NCBI GenBank assembly: GCA_041940305.1
Contig: JBGTSJ010000042.1
Location: 1-26,687, forward strand
DNA length: 26,687 bases
Source of the DNA: JBGTSJ01 sp041940305
GTDB lineage: Bacteria > Planctomycetota > Planctomycetia > Planctomycetales > Planctomycetaceae
Direction: 5' to 3'
Shown here: positions 24,691-26,687 of the stretch, in pieces
Position numbering within the stretch: the stretch's first letter is position 1
How the letters are laid out: each line of letters begins with the position of its first letter
Position numbers and translations under genes: made by a program
Notes under the pieces: generated by a model
What the model saw: the letters and a program-made list of their open reading frames with translations, nothing else
What the model was told of the DNA's origin: nothing
Databases searched by the model: none

Positions 24691-26118
24691 ATGACTCCGG
24701 GCGAAATGTGGCTGAAGGAACCGATCGACTACTGCGGCTGCCGTGCGACCGTGATGGGGCTTGGTTCCTTCGGCGGCGGCGAGGGAGCGGCGCGCTTCCT
24801 GGCCGAACGCGGAGCACTCGTGACGATCACCGACGTGCGGGGGGAGTCCGCGCTGGCCGGCAGCGTGCAGCGTCTGGCAGGGTTGCCGGGCATCGAATGG
24901 CGGCTGGGGCGGCATGAGGCATGCGACTTTCGCGGAATCGATCTGCTGGTCGTCAACCCCGCGGTGCCCCGGTCGAGTTCCTATCTTCAGATCGCCGTCG
25001 ACGGCGGCGTGCGTCTGACGAGCGAGATGAATCTCTTCTGGCTGCACCATCGCGGCCGTCGGATCGGAGTGACAGGCACCAATGGAAAGTCAACAACCGC
25101 TTGCCTGATCGAGGCAATGCTGCGACAGGCCGGCATGCCGTGCCGACTGGGGGGCAACATCGGCCGCAGCCTGCTGCCGGTGCTGGACGAGATCGAGCCC
25201 GATGAGTGGGTGGTCCTGGAACTCAGCAGCTTTCAACTGGCCGACCTCGATCACTTGCGGCGCAGCCCCCACGTCGCCGTCGTCACGAACTTCGCGCCGA
25301 ATCACCTGGACCGCCACGCATCGGTCGAAGAGTACCGAGCAGCCAAGCAGAGCATCCTGCGGTGGCAGTCGGCTGCCGATGTCGCCGTGCTCAACGCGGA
25401 TGATCCGGATGTGGCCGGCTGGCCCGGCCCCGGCAGACGCCTGTGTTTTGGAGCGAATGACGGATGCAACGCGCGGATCTCCGATTCCCACATCGCGATC
25501 TCCAGCGACAAGGCATCGTTCGAGATCGATCTCGCCGATCATTCCGGAGTCCCCGGACGGCACAACGCGCTGAACGTGGCAGCGGCCGCGCTCGCGGTGA
25601 TCTGGGCGAATGCGGATTCCACTGCGGTCAGTGCAGCCGTCCGGCAGTTTCACGGGCTGCCCCACCGTCTGCAGCTCGTGCAGGAGTGGGTCGGACGTCG
25701 CATCTACAACGATTCCAAGGCCACCACTCCCGAGGCGGCGATTGCGGCTCTGTCCGCGTTCGGCGAGCGCCCGATCGTGCTGCTGGCCGGCGGATCAGAC
25801 AAGCACGTCGATCTGCGCCCATTTGCGGCGGCGATCGCGAGACGCACCAAGGCCGTCGCGCTGCTGGGACAGACAGCGGAGGTGTTGCAGCGGGCGATCC
25901 GCGCCGAAGCGGGAACTGCATCTCCGCCAACGCACTGTGCTTCGTCGCTGGAGGACGCCGTCCGCTGGGCGCTGGACCAGTCGTGCGACGGTGACGTCGT
26001 CCTGCTGTCGCCCGGATGTGCGAGCCTCGACTGGTTCTCCAGCTTTGAGGAGCGCGGGGCGAAGTTCGCGGATGCAGTCCGTGCGCTGACGGACCCGGCA
26101 ACGCAGAAAGGCCGGTGA
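24691..26118 (+). CDS. murD: UDP-N-acetylmuramoylalanine--D-glutamate ligase (MurD)
   Basis: ATP-dependent ligase adding D-glutamate to UDP-MurNAc-L-Ala in peptidoglycan synthesis; 475 residues. The N-terminal UDP-binding domain has VMGLGSFGGGEGAARFLAE. The Mur ATP loop is GVTGTNGKSTT (126-136). ELSSFQLADLD, NFAPNHLDRHASVEEYRAAK (K219 at the carbamylated-lysine position) and GRHNALNVAAAAL follow, then YNDSKATTPEA and the C-terminal LLAGGSDKHVDL and LLSPGCASLDWFSSFEERG. The ATG at 24691 has GGGAG 7 nt upstream; GTG 24673 is possible but less likely. It stands alone, away from other mur/fts genes, which fits planctomycetes lacking an intact division-and-cell-wall cluster. Confidence 0.96.
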   Translation: MTPGEMWLKEPIDYCGCRATVMGLGSFGGGEGAARFLAERGALVTITDVRGESALAGSVQRLAGLPGIEWRLGRHEACDFRGIDLLVVNPAVPRSSSYLQIAVDGGVRLTSEMNLFWLHHRGRRIGVTGTNGKSTTACLIEAMLRQAGMPCRLGGNIGRSLLPVLDEIEPDEWVVLELSSFQLADLDHLRRSPHVAVVTNFAPNHLDRHASVEEYRAAKQSILRWQSAADVAVLNADDPDVAGWPGPGRRLCFGANDGCNARISDSHIAISSDKASFEIDLADHSGVPGRHNALNVAAAALAVIWANADSTAVSAAVRQFHGLPHRLQLVQEWVGRRIYNDSKATTPEAAIAALSAFGERPIVLLAGGSDKHVDLRPFAAAIARRTKAVALLGQTAEVLQRAIRAEAGTASPPTHCASSLEDAVRWALDQSCDGDVVLLSPGCASLDWFSSFEERGAKFADAVRALTDPATQKGR

Positions 26119-26161
26119 TGCCGGAACGCGCGTTCGTGTCACGACGCTCCGAGCCGGTCCG

Positions 26162-26191
26162 TGGTCAGCTTCGCGCCGGGGTGGCTATAGT
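26162..26191 (+). promoter_or_regulatory. Candidate moxR promoter
   Basis: TGGTCA (26162-26167), an 18-nt spacer and TATAGT (26186-26191) lie in the murD-moxR gap, 40 nt before the GTG start. The -10 box fits well, the -35 moderately. Confidence 0.35.
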
Positions 26192-26231
26192 GTCCTGTGC
26201 GCGGCGACGGCACATTTGAGGAGCACGCATC

Positions 26232-26687
<456 letters not shown>

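Overview
The window looks like a chromosomal segment of a planctomycete. This is inference, from the high GC content, a secreted sulfatase, a two-protein Tad secretion membrane platform, large families of intergenic inverted repeats, and membrane proteins of unknown function with zinc-ribbon cysteines. No rRNA, tRNA, CRISPR array, phage gene, integrase or transposase gene was seen. Codon and base use look even throughout, so there is no clear genomic island.

Layout. 1-2551 (+): the 3' end of a tadA/cpaF ATPase gene followed by the tadB and tadC inner-membrane platform genes of a Tad/Flp pilus system. 2561-7770 (-): a co-oriented run which, read in its own direction, is a YidD-like protein, a two-TM unknown, an FAD-dependent geranylgeranyl-reductase-like oxidoreductase, a type III polyketide synthase and an M20 peptidase. 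The oxidoreductase and synthase probably form a small aromatic or alkylpyrone lipid pathway. 8031-13808 (+): aspartyl-tRNA synthetase, an EVE-domain protein, a flippase-like eight-or-so-TM protein, an alkaline-phosphatase-superfamily protein with altered metal-site motifs, and a CbrC-like cysteine protein. 13889-21890 (-): in reading order, a fused FAD/Fe-S 2-hydroxyacid dehydrogenase, moaD, moaE, a small membrane protein, moaA, a LUD-domain protein and an exported sulfatase. 22176-24391 (-): folE (GTP cyclohydrolase I), a polytopic membrane protein and a zinc-ribbon membrane protein. 24691-26687 (+): a solitary murD and the start of a MoxR-type AAA+ ATPase that runs off the window.

Working together: MoaA, MoaD and MoaE cover the first step of molybdopterin synthesis and the sulfur-insertion step (MoaC, MoaB/Mog and MoeA are not here). 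The PKS and FAD enzyme are adjacent and co-oriented. TadA/B/C form a secretion motor and platform. The other genes are mainly single housekeeping genes.

The most unusual content lies between genes. Nearly every spacer carries a different inverted-repeat element. Several arms are built from short near-repeats of about 8-10 nt. A separate hairpin family, GGCACAC-GGA-GTGTGCC, starts exactly at the stop codons of moaA and moaD. A 27-nt-period tandem repeat encodes a PFxxxADLxPFxCCADW tail at the end of yidD, and a second copy lies directly after, and in frame with, the stop codon of the next gene.
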